In this document: positions 32,531 through 40,452 of the stretch, piece after piece
Position numbering within the stretch: position 1 is the first letter of the stretch
Layout: every line of letters starts with the position of its first letter
Source: Halomarina ordinaria
GTDB taxonomy: Archaea; Halobacteriota; Halobacteria; Halobacteriales; Haloarculaceae
DNA: 64,000 nucleotides
Assembly (NCBI RefSeq): GCF_030553305.1
Contig: NZ_JARRAH010000001.1
Span: 1,240,001 to 1,304,000 of the forward strand
Direction of reading: 5' to 3'
Position numbers and translations under genes: made by a program
Notes under the pieces: model-generated
Seen by the model: the letters and a program-made list of their open reading frames with translations, nothing else
Told to the model about the DNA's origin: nothing
Database searches by the model: none

Positions 32531-33181
32531 ATGGACGAAGACACGGGAATGAACCGGCGCGACTTCCTCCGCGCGGCGGGCGCCGGTGCGGGCGTCGTCG
32601 CCGCGAGCGGGACCGCGGCCGCTCAGGAGAACGAGAGCGGCGGTAACGAGTCCTCTGGCGGTGGGGGTGGGGGCGGGAGTGGTCCCATCGACTACGGCGG
32701 GTTCCTCGACGACGCCGGCGGCTGGGAAGAAGGCGGGACGGTCGACGCGCGGGGAGAGTCGGAGGTCACGGTCGAAGTCGGTGCGGGCGAGGGGGGCCTC
32801 GAGTTCGCCCCGGTGGCGGTGCACGTCGACGAGGGCGCGACCATCATCTGGGAGTGGACCGGTGAGGGCGGCAGTCACAACGTGGTCGCCCAGGACGGTG
32901 CCGACTTCGAGAGCGGCAGCCCCCAGGCGTCGGGGACCTTCGAGTGGACCGCCGAGGGCGGCCCCATCGCGACCTACCAGTGCGACCCTCACGCCGGCCA
33001 GGGGATGCTCGGCGCCGTCGCCATCGGCGAGGACGTCCCCCGGTCCGCACCCGTGGCACCGGCCGAACCGGCGGTCAGCGACGGGGCGAAGACGCTCGGT
33101 ATCGCGTCGACCATCGCGATCGTCTCGACGCTCGGCCTCGCGTACTTCTTCATGCGCTACGGCGGCGACTACCAGCAGTAG
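32531..33181 (+). CDS. Halocyanin (blue copper protein) with TAT signal and C-terminal anchor
   Basis: 216 residues. MNRRDFLRAAGAGAG is a twin-arginine signal. A low-complexity Asn/Glu/Ser/Gly spacer leads to the cupredoxin domain with copper ligands His (GEGGSHNVVAQ), Cys (YQCDPHAGQGM), His and Met. A hydrophobic helix (about 188-208) anchors it at the membrane, outside face. It carries electrons in the respiratory chain. Its cupredoxin domain is nearly identical in DNA sequence (about 199 of 203 bases) to the halocyanin gene at 59148-59906, a sign of recent duplication or gene conversion. Start at 32531 or 32549. Confidence 0.92.
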   Translation: MDEDTGMNRRDFLRAAGAGAGVVAASGTAAAQENESGGNESSGGGGGGGSGPIDYGGFLDDAGGWEEGGTVDARGESEVTVEVGAGEGGLEFAPVAVHVDEGATIIWEWTGEGGSHNVVAQDGADFESGSPQASGTFEWTAEGGPIATYQCDPHAGQGMLGAVAIGEDVPRSAPVAPAEPAVSDGAKTLGIASTIAIVSTLGLAYFFMRYGGDYQQ

Positions 33182-33315
33182 GGCCGCGTCGGCGTGACGT
33201 TCGAGCCGTCGCGTCCCGTACTGCGCGCACGGGACGCTCGCGGGAATCGGTGTCGCAGGAATCGGAGCGCCGTCCGCCAGTTCGCCGTTCGTCGACCGCG
33301 GGGCCGAGTGCGCCG

Positions 33316-33846
33316 TCAGACCGCGTCGGGGCGGTCGTGGACGACGAGTTCGACCGGGCGTCGTTCTCCCTCCAGGTCGGCGACGATGCGCTCGACGACG
33401 CGCTCCGCTTCCTCGATTATCTTCGGCCTCACCTTCTCTATCACCCAGCCGAGCGAGACGAACGCCGGGAGGGAGATGGCGCTGGCGTCGGCCGACCCGG
33501 GGGCGAACTCGACGTAGAACCGGACGCGCGAGGCGTCCTCGACGCCCTCGGGTGCCTCCTCGGGGACGTGCTCGACCGCCCAGTGTCCCCGGGCGTCGAT
33601 GTCCTCCGTGAGCTTCCAGTCGATTCGCTCGGGTCGCTCGACGTCCGTCACCCGCGAGTTCGCGGTGTACGTGAGTTTCCACCAGGCGAAGGTGAGGTCG
33701 TACTCGGTCCCCGGCGTGCCGTCCCCTCGCATCCGGACCTCCTTCAGGTACTTCGAGTAGTCGGCGTACCGCGGGAAGTCGATGAGGAAGTCGTAGACCT
33801 CTTCGGGGGGCAGGTAGACGAGGGTACTGACTTCTACGGAGTCCAC
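33316..33846 (-). CDS. SRPBCC / polyketide-cyclase-like ligand-binding protein
   Basis: 176 residues. MDSVEVSTLVYLPPEEVYDF and LIDFPRYADYSKYLKEVRM is the typical start of the START-like helix-grip fold. TANSRVTDVERPERIDWKL lies in the beta sheet, and the long C-terminal helix ends EEAERVVERIVADLEG. Such proteins bind hydrophobic ligands such as quinones or lipids (Coq10-like members help quinone function), which would suit the respiratory genes, but no partner is adjacent. Confidence 0.82.
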   Translation of the reverse strand: MDSVEVSTLVYLPPEEVYDFLIDFPRYADYSKYLKEVRMRGDGTPGTEYDLTFAWWKLTYTANSRVTDVERPERIDWKLTEDIDARGHWAVEHVPEEAPEGVEDASRVRFYVEFAPGSADASAISLPAFVSLGWVIEKVRPKIIEEAERVVERIVADLEGERRPVELVVHDRPDAV

Positions 33847-33972
33847 GCCCCCGCTTCAGCCCCCGCCGGCCTAAGTGTTCTCCCCCGCGAGCGCCCGGGT
33901 GCGGCGGCCACGGGCACGAACCGGCGCGTCCCGAACCGTGGCGCTTGTAACCTCGACCCACCGAGCGCCCCC

Positions 33973-34710
33973 ATGGACGACACCGAGACACGCGACGTCT
34001 GTATCGTCGGCGGCGGTATCGCCGGGTTGACCGCGGCCATCTACACCGCGCGGGCGGGCCTCGACACCGTCGTCGTCAGTGCGGGCGAGTCCATCCTCCG
34101 GCGCAACGCCCACCTGGAGAACGTCCCCGGCTTCCCGCTCGGGGTCAATCCCCGGACGTTCCTCGACCAGACCGAACGTCAGGCCGAACGCGCCGGCGCC
34201 GACGTCCGCGAGGGCGAGGTGACGGACGTGGCCCGCGACGTCTCGGGGTTCGACGTGCAGGTCGACGGGGACGTCCTGCGCGCCGACTTCGTCCTCGTCG
34301 CCACGAAGAACGCCACCGACTTCCTCGCCGACCTCGACGTGGGTATCATCAAACGGGGGAGCAAGACCTACCTCGACGTCGACGAGTACGGCCGGACCGA
34401 CGTCGACGGCCTCTACGCGGCCGGCCGGGTGGCCGAGAAGCGCCACCAGGTGGTCGTCGCCGCCGGCCACGGCGCCGACGTGGCGATGACCGTCGTCGAG
34501 GACGCGGAGGTCCCCTTCTACCACGACTGGGTCGTCCCCGAGGGCTACTTCACCGACCGCGGACGGGAGGTCCCACCCGGCTGTGTGGAACTGAGCGACG
34601 ACGCGCGCGAGGAGCGCGAGCGCGCGTCGATGGCCGCGATACGCGAGGCGTTCGCCGACCCGCACCCCGACGACCCGACGCCCCACCCGAGCCTCGCGGA
34701 CGAGGAGTAG
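33973..34710 (+). CDS. Thioredoxin-reductase-like FAD protein without redox cysteines
   Basis: 245 residues. CIVGGGIAGLTAAIYTARAG is the FAD motif; VDGLYAAGRVAEKRHQVVVA matches the C-terminal FAD block of thioredoxin reductases. No CxxC active-site pair and no separate NADP domain are present; the protein is about 60-70 residues shorter than thioredoxin reductase. It is a single-domain flavoprotein; the electron partners are unknown. The C-terminal 45 residues are a charged helix and a disordered His/Pro/Asp tail. Confidence 0.83.
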   Translation: MDDTETRDVCIVGGGIAGLTAAIYTARAGLDTVVVSAGESILRRNAHLENVPGFPLGVNPRTFLDQTERQAERAGADVREGEVTDVARDVSGFDVQVDGDVLRADFVLVATKNATDFLADLDVGIIKRGSKTYLDVDEYGRTDVDGLYAAGRVAEKRHQVVVAAGHGADVAMTVVEDAEVPFYHDWVVPEGYFTDRGREVPPGCVELSDDAREERERASMAAIREAFADPHPDDPTPHPSLADEE

Positions 34711-34741
34711 TCGGTCGACGGCCGACGGTCCGTCACCGCTG

Positions 34742-34749
34742 TTTTTATC
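34742..34749 (+). promoter_or_regulatory. Putative TATA box of coaBC
   Basis: TTTTTATC about 26 bases before the ATG at 34771; leaderless arrangement. Confidence 0.55.
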
Positions 34750-34770
34750 GGGGGGTGCCGAACTCCGGGT

Positions 34771-35922
34771 ATGCTCGAAGGCGTCAACGTCGCACTGGGG
34801 GTCACGGGGTCCATCGCGGCGGTCAAGACCGTCGAACTGGCCCACGAACTCCGCCGCGAGGGGGCCGCGGTCCGGGCCGTGATGACCGACAGCGCGCGCG
34901 GCATCGTCCATCCCTGGTCGCTGGAGTACGCCACGGGGAACCCCGTCGTCACCGAGATAACCGGGAGAGTGGAACACGTCGAACTCTGCGGTCGGGAGGG
35001 GTGGGCGGACGTCCTCCTCGTGGCGCCCGCGACGGCCAACACCGTCGGGAAGGTGGCCGCGGCCGTCGACGACTCGACGGTGACGACGTGCGCGACGACC
35101 GCGCTCGGCGCCGGCGTGCCGGTCGTCGTCGCCCCCGCGATGCACGAACCGATGTACGACCACCCGGGCGTCCTCGACGCCATCGACCGCGTCCGCGAGT
35201 GGGACGTCGCCTTCGTCGACCCCCGCGTCGAGGAGGGGAAGGCGAAGATAGCGACCGAGGAGGCCATCTGTCTGGAGACGGCGCGCGCCGCGGGCGACCG
35301 CCCCCTCGACGGGCGACACGTCGTCGTCACCAGCGGCGCGACCAGCGAGCGCATCGACCCCGTCCGCACCCTCACCAACCGCTCGTCCGGGCGGATGGGG
35401 CGGGCCGTCGCCCGCGCCTGCTACGCCGCCGGGGCCGCGGTGACGGTCGTCCACGACGGCCCCGACCTCCCCTACGCGACCGTCGAGCGCGTCGAGAGCG
35501 CCGCCGAGATGACCGCCGCCTGCGTCGACGCCTGCGCGGACGCCGACGCGCTCGTCTCCGCCGCCGCCATCTCGGACTACACCGTCGCGCCCAGCGACGA
35601 GAAACTCCGTTCGGGCGAGGACCTCCACCTCGACCTCCAGCCGACCCCGAAGCTCATCGACACGGTCCGCGAGACCCACCCCGACCTCGCCATCGTCGGG
35701 TTCAAACTCGAGACGGCCGACGACGACGCGGCGCTCGTGGCGGCCGCCCGCGGCCCCCTCGAACGGACCGACCTCGCGTTCGTCGTCGCCAACGACGCGA
35801 ACGTGATGGGGGCCGACGACACCCGTGCGCTGCTCGTCAGGGCCGAACGCGCCGACGCGTTCGTCGGCACGAAAGCCGAACTCGGCCGCCGGGTCGCCGA
35901 GGAACTCGCCGGCGAGTTCTAG
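34771..35922 (+). CDS. coaBC: Bifunctional phosphopantothenoylcysteine decarboxylase / phosphopantothenate-cysteine ligase
   Basis: 383 residues. The CoaC half (about 1-180) begins VNVALGVTGSIAAVKTVELA and has the flavin/decarboxylase blocks LVAPATANTVGKVA and APAMHEPMYDH. The CoaB half begins HVVVTSGATSERIDPVRTLT with NRSSGRMG, and contains VGFKLET and FVVANDANVM. It makes phosphopantetheine in coenzyme A synthesis. Its TAG stop shares the CTAG with the stop of the convergent beta-helix gene, a four-base tail-to-tail overlap. Confidence 0.96.
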   Translation: MLEGVNVALGVTGSIAAVKTVELAHELRREGAAVRAVMTDSARGIVHPWSLEYATGNPVVTEITGRVEHVELCGREGWADVLLVAPATANTVGKVAAAVDDSTVTTCATTALGAGVPVVVAPAMHEPMYDHPGVLDAIDRVREWDVAFVDPRVEEGKAKIATEEAICLETARAAGDRPLDGRHVVVTSGATSERIDPVRTLTNRSSGRMGRAVARACYAAGAAVTVVHDGPDLPYATVERVESAAEMTAACVDACADADALVSAAAISDYTVAPSDEKLRSGEDLHLDLQPTPKLIDTVRETHPDLAIVGFKLETADDDAALVAAARGPLERTDLAFVVANDANVMGADDTRALLVRAERADAFVGTKAELGRRVAEELAGEF

Positions 35923-37142
35923 AACAGGTCCGCGAGCGCCCCCGCCAGCGACCCGACGAGCGAGGCGAGGCCGTCGAGGACACCCGAGAGCGACGCTGGC
36001 GCGTTCTCCTCCGTGTCGTCGGTCGTCGCGTCCGGGTCGGCGTCGTCGGACCCGTCCGTCGTTCCGGCACCGTCGTCGCTGTCACCGTCGTCGCTGTCAC
36101 CGTCGTCGCTGTCACCGTCCCCGAAGTCGGCGGGGACGTTCGACCCGGCCTCGCCGTCGGCGTTTCCGGTGACGGTCACGGCGTCGGCCGCCTCACCGCC
36201 GACGGGCATCCCTGCGTTCCCCGAGAGGACGCTGTCGCGGACGGTGACGTCCGTCGCGTCGACCAGCGTGGCGGGGAGCGCCCGGATACCGTCGCCGCCG
36301 TTGTCGGTGACGACCGCGTTCGAGACGGTGAGCGTCCCGGCGACGAGGATGCCGTCGCCGGTGTTGTTCGCCACCGTGGCTGCAGAGAGGCTCACGTCCG
36401 TGCTCTCGGCGACGGCGAGGCCGGTACCGTTGTTCCCGGAGACGGTGTCGTTCACGAGCGTCGCTGTGTTCACGCCGTCGAGGAAGACGCCGTCGCCGGC
36501 GTTGTCGCGGACCGCGCTGTCGCGCAGGGTGGCCGTCCCCGAGGTGAACAGCGCCCCGCCGTCGCCGTTGCCGTCGATGGCGGTCCGGACGACGGTGGTC
36601 GCCTCGCCGGGGGCGGTCGAGAGACCGTAGCCGCCGTTGTCGGCGAGTCGTGAGTCGACGACGGCGACCGACCCGAGCGTCACGCCCACGCCGTCGCCGG
36701 TGTTGTTCGTCACCGTGGCGTTCGAGAGCGTCGCGTTCCGCGCGTCGGTGGTGGCGACCCCGACGCGGTTGTCGCTGAAGGTGCTCGCGTCGACCGACCC
36801 GTTCCGGCCCGAGAGGTCCACGCCGACGTCGAAGCCGTCGACGGTGAGGTTGCTCACCGCGAGGTCGTCGCCGCTCGTGAGCAGGCCCGTCCCGTTCCCG
36901 TCGCCGGCCAGCGTGTAGCCCGCCCCGTCGAGGGTCACGCCGTCGGCCTCGACGGCGAGACAGTCGCCGCTCGCGGAGAGGTTCCCGGAGAGGACGTACG
37001 TCCCGGGGGCGTCGATGGTCGTACACGAGTCGATGGACTGCGGTGCCGCCTGCGCCGCGACGGGTGCCGTCGTCGCCGCCTGCGCCGCGACGAGGACGAC
37101 GACGAGGAACACGACGCGTCGCTGCCACTTCGGACGTGCCAT
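35919..37142 (-). CDS. Secreted right-handed beta-helix repeat protein
   Basis: 407 residues. Signal peptide (VVFLVVVLVAAQAATTAPVA). About residues 50-330 are repeated beta-helix coils of the NosD/PbH1 type, recurring as N-N-T-G-D-G and D-N-x-G-D-G units (TNNTGDGVGVTLG, DNAGDGVFLDG, NNTGDGILVAG). An acidic linker with three DSDDG repeats follows, then a hydrophobic/amphipathic C-terminal helix (SGVLDGLASLVGSLAGALAD), probably a membrane association segment. Such proteins bind or modify surface carbohydrate, or stabilise metal centres as NosD does. It is convergent with coaBC. Confidence 0.83.
   Translation of the reverse strand: MARPKWQRRVVFLVVVLVAAQAATTAPVAAQAAPQSIDSCTTIDAPGTYVLSGNLSASGDCLAVEADGVTLDGAGYTLAGDGNGTGLLTSGDDLAVSNLTVDGFDVGVDLSGRNGSVDASTFSDNRVGVATTDARNATLSNATVTNNTGDGVGVTLGSVAVVDSRLADNGGYGLSTAPGEATTVVRTAIDGNGDGGALFTSGTATLRDSAVRDNAGDGVFLDGVNTATLVNDTVSGNNGTGLAVAESTDVSLSAATVANNTGDGILVAGTLTVSNAVVTDNGGDGIRALPATLVDATDVTVRDSVLSGNAGMPVGGEAADAVTVTGNADGEAGSNVPADFGDGDSDDGDSDDGDSDDGAGTTDGSDDADPDATTDDTEENAPASLSGVLDGLASLVGSLAGALADLF
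36072..36116 (-). repeat. Three perfect 15-base repeats (Asp/Ser-rich linker)
   Basis: Plus-strand unit GTCGTCGCTGTCACC occurs three times without mismatch, encoding DGDSD-type repeats in the acidic linker of the beta-helix protein. In-frame, so copy number could vary freely. Confidence 0.85.
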
Positions 37143-37303
37143 GGCGTGGGGTGCGCCGGTGCAGGGCTTGGTTACTCGTCACCAAAGGAGAGGTATTGTC
37201 GACTTAACACGCACACGGGAGACAGTCACCCCACCGTGGTATGAGGCGGCGTGCCGACGGACATAAGAATAGTTTTGGGGCGACAGCTACTGCTTTACGG
37301 GTG

Positions 37304-37390
37304 ATGAGTATGACAGAGGGTTCTCGAACAGGTGAGTGGCCGGCAGTGGTGGTGACGGCCCCCGGCGAGTGGAGCGACGATGGGGGGTGA
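37304..37390 (+). CDS. 28-codon leader ORF overlapping the Mrp operon start
   Basis: It starts at ATG 37304 (MSMTEGSRTGEWPAVVV) and stops at 37388-37390, eleven bases inside the mrpE-like gene that starts at 37380. It could couple translation of the operon to a leader. No motif. The A/T-rich ATAAGAATAG (37262-37271) upstream is a candidate promoter. Whether the peptide is made is unknown. Confidence 0.35.
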   Translation: MSMTEGSRTGEWPAVVVTAPGEWSDDGG

Positions 37391-38429
37391 CGACCACACC
37401 AGGATACTGGTTCCGGTCGGCGAATCGTCCACGCTCCGGAACGCCGTCGCCTACGCGGTCCGAGTCGCGCAGGACGACGCCACGGAACGCGGCGTCAGCG
37501 CGACGGTACACTTCGTCTACCCCGCCGCCTGGCGGGCCGTCGAACCGACGCGCGCGGCCAAGTTCGAACAGGCCCAGGAGGTCCTCGAACGCGTCGAGGT
37601 CTGGGCCGACGAGGACGCCGAGTCGGACGGGGCGCCCGTCGAGGTCGAGACGGCCGTCGTCGGCGCCGACGAGTACCTGTTCAGCCCCGGCGACTTCGCG
37701 CGGGTCCTCGAGTCGTACGCCCGCGACCACGGGCTCGACCGCGTCGTCGTCGACCCGGAGTACCAGCCGGGGGGCAACGCCCCGATGCTCCGGCCGCTCG
37801 AGTTCGAACTCAGACAGCGCGGCCTCGACGTCGAGGAGGCGCCCGTCGAGCGCCCGACGCGGCGCTCGCGGCTCGTCGGGCGCGAGAGCCTCTCGCAGTA
37901 CGTCACCGTCTTCGGCGTCTCCTTCCTGTTCTACCTGACGCTCGGCGGCTGGAGCATCGAGCTGTTCGAACTGGTCACCGGCGCCATCAGCGCCGGCATC
38001 GTCACCGCCGTCCTCTCGAAGATAGCCCTGAAGGGTCCCCCGCAGTTCACGCGCATCCCCGGTCAGCTCGGCCGGTTCGCGATATACGTCGTCTACCTGC
38101 TCTGGGAGATCGCGAAGGCGAACGTCGCCATCGCCTACGTCGTGTTGCACCCGAAACTCCCCATCAACCCGTCGCTCGAACGCTTCGAGGCGGCCGTCTG
38201 GGGCGACCTCCCCGCGACGACCCTCGCCAACAGCATCACGCTGACGCCGGGGACGCTGACCGTCGACGTGAGCGACCGCGAGTTCGTCATCCACGCGCTG
38301 ACCGACGACTCGCGCTCGGACCTCTTCGACGGCGGCCTCGAACGCGCGGTCCGGTTCGTCTTCTACGGGCGTCAGGCGGCGCGCATCCCGTCCCCACGGG
38401 AGCGAAACGAGGAGGTGAGCGAGACGTGA
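37380..38429 (+). CDS. mrpE: Mrp antiporter subunit E fused to an N-terminal UspA-like domain
   Basis: 349 residues. Residues 1-165 resemble a universal stress protein: TRILVPVGESSTLRNAVAYA, VHFVYPAAWR and a Usp-like LESYARDHGLDRVVVDPEY. Residues 178-340 are MrpE: two hydrophobic helices (YVTVFGVSFLFYLTLGGWS, IVTAVLSKIAL) then a cytosolic ferredoxin-like domain with ITLTPGTLTVDVSDREFVIH. First subunit gene of a nine-gene antiporter operon. The Usp half could bind a nucleotide and regulate the antiporter; that is inference. Confidence 0.88.
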   Translation: MGGDDHTRILVPVGESSTLRNAVAYAVRVAQDDATERGVSATVHFVYPAAWRAVEPTRAAKFEQAQEVLERVEVWADEDAESDGAPVEVETAVVGADEYLFSPGDFARVLESYARDHGLDRVVVDPEYQPGGNAPMLRPLEFELRQRGLDVEEAPVERPTRRSRLVGRESLSQYVTVFGVSFLFYLTLGGWSIELFELVTGAISAGIVTAVLSKIALKGPPQFTRIPGQLGRFAIYVVYLLWEIAKANVAIAYVVLHPKLPINPSLERFEAAVWGDLPATTLANSITLTPGTLTVDVSDREFVIHALTDDSRSDLFDGGLERAVRFVFYGRQAARIPSPRERNEEVSET

Positions 38430-38713
38430 GCCCCGCCTCGCCGCTCGTGAGCAACGTCCTGCTCGGGAGCGCCACCTGTTTCGGCCTGTTCGCCGTCGCC
38501 GTCCTCTACCGGGTGTTCGCCGGGCCGACGATGCAGGACCGCGTCATCGCGGTCAACGTCATCGGGTCGAACATCGTCATCGTGCTGGCGCTCGTCTCGG
38601 CCGCCCTCGAGGAGCCGATGTTCCTCGACGTGGCGCTCGTCTACGCGCTGCTCAACTTCCTGATGAGCATCGCCATCTCGAAGTTCACCGTCGAGCGGGG
38701 TGGCGTCGTATGA
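38426..38713 (+). CDS. mrpF: Mrp antiporter subunit F
   Basis: 95 residues from a GTG at 38426 that overlaps the mrpE stop. Three hydrophobic helices. FAGPTMQDRVIAVNVIGSNI is the conserved MrpF motif (GPT..DR...D/N), and MFLDVALVYALLNFL matches the third helix. Part of the membrane domain of the Na+/H+ antiporter. Confidence 0.93.
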   Translation: MSPASPLVSNVLLGSATCFGLFAVAVLYRVFAGPTMQDRVIAVNVIGSNIVIVLALVSAALEEPMFLDVALVYALLNFLMSIAISKFTVERGGVV

Positions 38714-39033
38714 CGCCGCTCGAAGTCCTCACGGTGGCGCTCGTCGTCGCCGGGACGTTCTTCGGCGCCGTCGCGGCTATCGGCGTCCTCCGGCTCCCGG
38801 ACCTCTACACCCGGACGCACGCCGCCTCGAAGAGTGACACCCTCGGCGCGGTGCTGACGCTCGCCGGGGTCGCCGCCGTCCTCGCGAGCGACGTCGCCAC
38901 CGTGAAGACCGTCTTCCTGCTCCTGTTCATGTTCGTGACGAACCCGACGGCGGCCCACGCCATCTCGCGGGCCGCCTACGACCAGGGTATCGAACCGTGG
39001 AGCGCGGGCGACACGGAGGGGGAGCGCGAATGA
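38710..39033 (+). CDS. mrpG: Mrp antiporter subunit G
   Basis: 107 residues, ATGA overlap with mrpF. VAGTFFGAVAAIGVLRLPDL and YTRTHAASKSDTLGAVLTLA is the typical MrpG signature (LPDxYTRxHAxxKxxTLG). The helix FLLLFMFVTNPTAAHAISRA with the conserved NP follows. A small membrane subunit of the antiporter. Confidence 0.95.
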   Translation: MTPLEVLTVALVVAGTFFGAVAAIGVLRLPDLYTRTHAASKSDTLGAVLTLAGVAAVLASDVATVKTVFLLLFMFVTNPTAAHAISRAAYDQGIEPWSAGDTEGERE

Positions 39034-39581
39034 CACCGCTCCAGATGAGCGCCATCACGCCGCTCGAGGCGGTCGTCCTCATCTTCGTCCTCGGATGCGC
39101 GCTCATCACGGCGGTCCTCCGGGACGTCCTCGGGGTCATCATCGCCTCGGCGGCCTACAGCCTCGGCGTCGCCGTCATCTGGGTCATCCTGCAGGCGCCC
39201 GACGTGGCGCTGACGGAGGCGGCGGTGGGCGCGGGCGTCACCACGCTGCTGTTCCTGCTGACCATCGTCAAGACGGTGCGCCCGTCCGACGAGCGGCGAC
39301 TCGAACTGCCGAGTCCCCGCTCGGCGCTCGTGACGGTCGCGTTCGTGGCCGTCCTCGCGCTGACGGTGCCGGCGATGCCGGCCATCGGCGGCGGCCCCGT
39401 CGTCGACTCGGCGGTCACCGAGTACTACCTCGACAACGCCTACGAGGAGACGGAGGTCAACAACGTCGTCACGGCCGTCCTCGCCGCCTACCGCGGGTTC
39501 GACACCCTCGGGGAGGCGGTGGTGGTGTTCTCCGCCGGCGTCGCCGTCCTGCTCGTCCTGCGCCAGGAGGTGTTCGCGTGA
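39030..39581 (+). CDS. DUF4040 membrane subunit (MrpA C-terminal / MrpB N-terminal-like)
   Basis: 183 residues, ATGA overlap with mrpG. Five hydrophobic helices. RDVLGVIIASAAYSLGVAVI and LQAPDVALTEAAVGAGVTTL is the DUF4040 signature (D-V-A-x-T-E-A), which corresponds to NuoJ-like parts of MrpA. The later helices (SALVTVAFVAVLALTVPAM ... LVLRQEVFA) match the MrpB N-terminal region. Bacterial MrpA includes this part; here it is a separate gene, so MrpA is split. Confidence 0.9.
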   Translation: MTPLQMSAITPLEAVVLIFVLGCALITAVLRDVLGVIIASAAYSLGVAVIWVILQAPDVALTEAAVGAGVTTLLFLLTIVKTVRPSDERRLELPSPRSALVTVAFVAVLALTVPAMPAIGGGPVVDSAVTEYYLDNAYEETEVNNVVTAVLAAYRGFDTLGEAVVVFSAGVAVLLVLRQEVFA

Positions 39582-40090
39582 GCGACGCGTCGCGGGACCG
39601 CGAGCCGGAGGGCGACGGCGTCGAACGCCAGCGGGGCCTGTACGTCGAGAGCACCATCATCATGACCACCGTCCGGGTCGTGACGCCGTTCATCCTCACT
39701 CTCGGCCTGTTCGTGATGTTCCACGGGGCCGACTCCGCCGGCGGGGGCTTCCAGGGCGGCGCCATCTCGGCGACGGTCCTGTTGATGCTCGCGTTCGCCT
39801 TCGGCATCGACGCCGTCCGTGACTGGCTCGACCCGAGCGTCGTGCTCGGACTCATCCTCGTCGGCGTCGCCAACTTCGTCGGCGTCGGCCTGCTGACGCT
39901 CGCCCTCGGCGGAGCGTTCCTCCAGTACGACGTCGTCCCCATCTACCACGCCAGCAAGTACAGCATCGAACTCATCGAACTGGGCATCGGCGCCATCGTC
40001 GCCGGGGTCATCACCGGGCTGTTCTTCGTCATCGCGTCCGGGTTCCAGGGCCCCGAACCGCTCGAGAACACTGCGGAGGAGGAGTCATGA
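39578..40090 (+). CDS. mrpB: Mrp antiporter subunit B (MnhB domain)
   Basis: 170 residues from a GTG at 39578 overlapping the previous stop. After a hydrophilic N-terminus, STIIMTTVRVVTPFILTLGL, LFVMFHGADSAGGGFQGGAI (the MnhB signature H-G-x-x-x-P/A-G-G-G-F-Q-x-G) and IELIELGIGAIVAGVITGLF follow. Four hydrophobic helices. The GGGFQGG block contributes to the ion pathway in the family. Confidence 0.94.
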   Translation: MSDASRDREPEGDGVERQRGLYVESTIIMTTVRVVTPFILTLGLFVMFHGADSAGGGFQGGAISATVLLMLAFAFGIDAVRDWLDPSVVLGLILVGVANFVGVGLLTLALGGAFLQYDVVPIYHASKYSIELIELGIGAIVAGVITGLFFVIASGFQGPEPLENTAEEES

Positions 40091-40452
40091 CGGAACTACT
40101 CGACCTGCTACTGACGCGCTACAACTACGTCGCCGCCGTGTTGTTGCTCGGTATCGGCGTCTACATGATCATCGAGAGCACGAACCTGGTGAAGAAGGTC
40201 GTCGGTCTGAACGTCTTCCAGACGGGCATCTTCCTGTTCTTCATCACGTCCGCCTACCGCGAGGGCGGCGGCCCGCCCGTGCTCACGAACCCGGGACCGT
40301 ACGTCAGCCCGCTGCCGCACGTCCTCATCCTGACGGCCATCGTCGTCGGGGTGAGCCTCGTCGCGGTGGCGCTCGCGCTCATCGTCCGCATCTACAGCGA
40401 GTACGGGACGCTCGACGAGGACGTCCTCCGGGAGGTGCAGACCGGTGAGTGA
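40087..40452 (+). CDS. mrpC: Mrp antiporter subunit C (NuoK-like)
   Basis: 121 residues, ATGA overlap. Three helices; VLLLGIGVYMIIESTNLVKK with VVGLNVFQTGIFLFFI and LPHVLILTAIVVGVSLVAVA match the MrpC/NuoK family. A conserved Glu lies in the middle of helix I-II (IIEST). It forms part of the membrane ion channel with subunits A and D. Confidence 0.94.
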   Translation: MTELLDLLLTRYNYVAAVLLLGIGVYMIIESTNLVKKVVGLNVFQTGIFLFFITSAYREGGGPPVLTNPGPYVSPLPHVLILTAIVVGVSLVAVALALIVRIYSEYGTLDEDVLREVQTGE

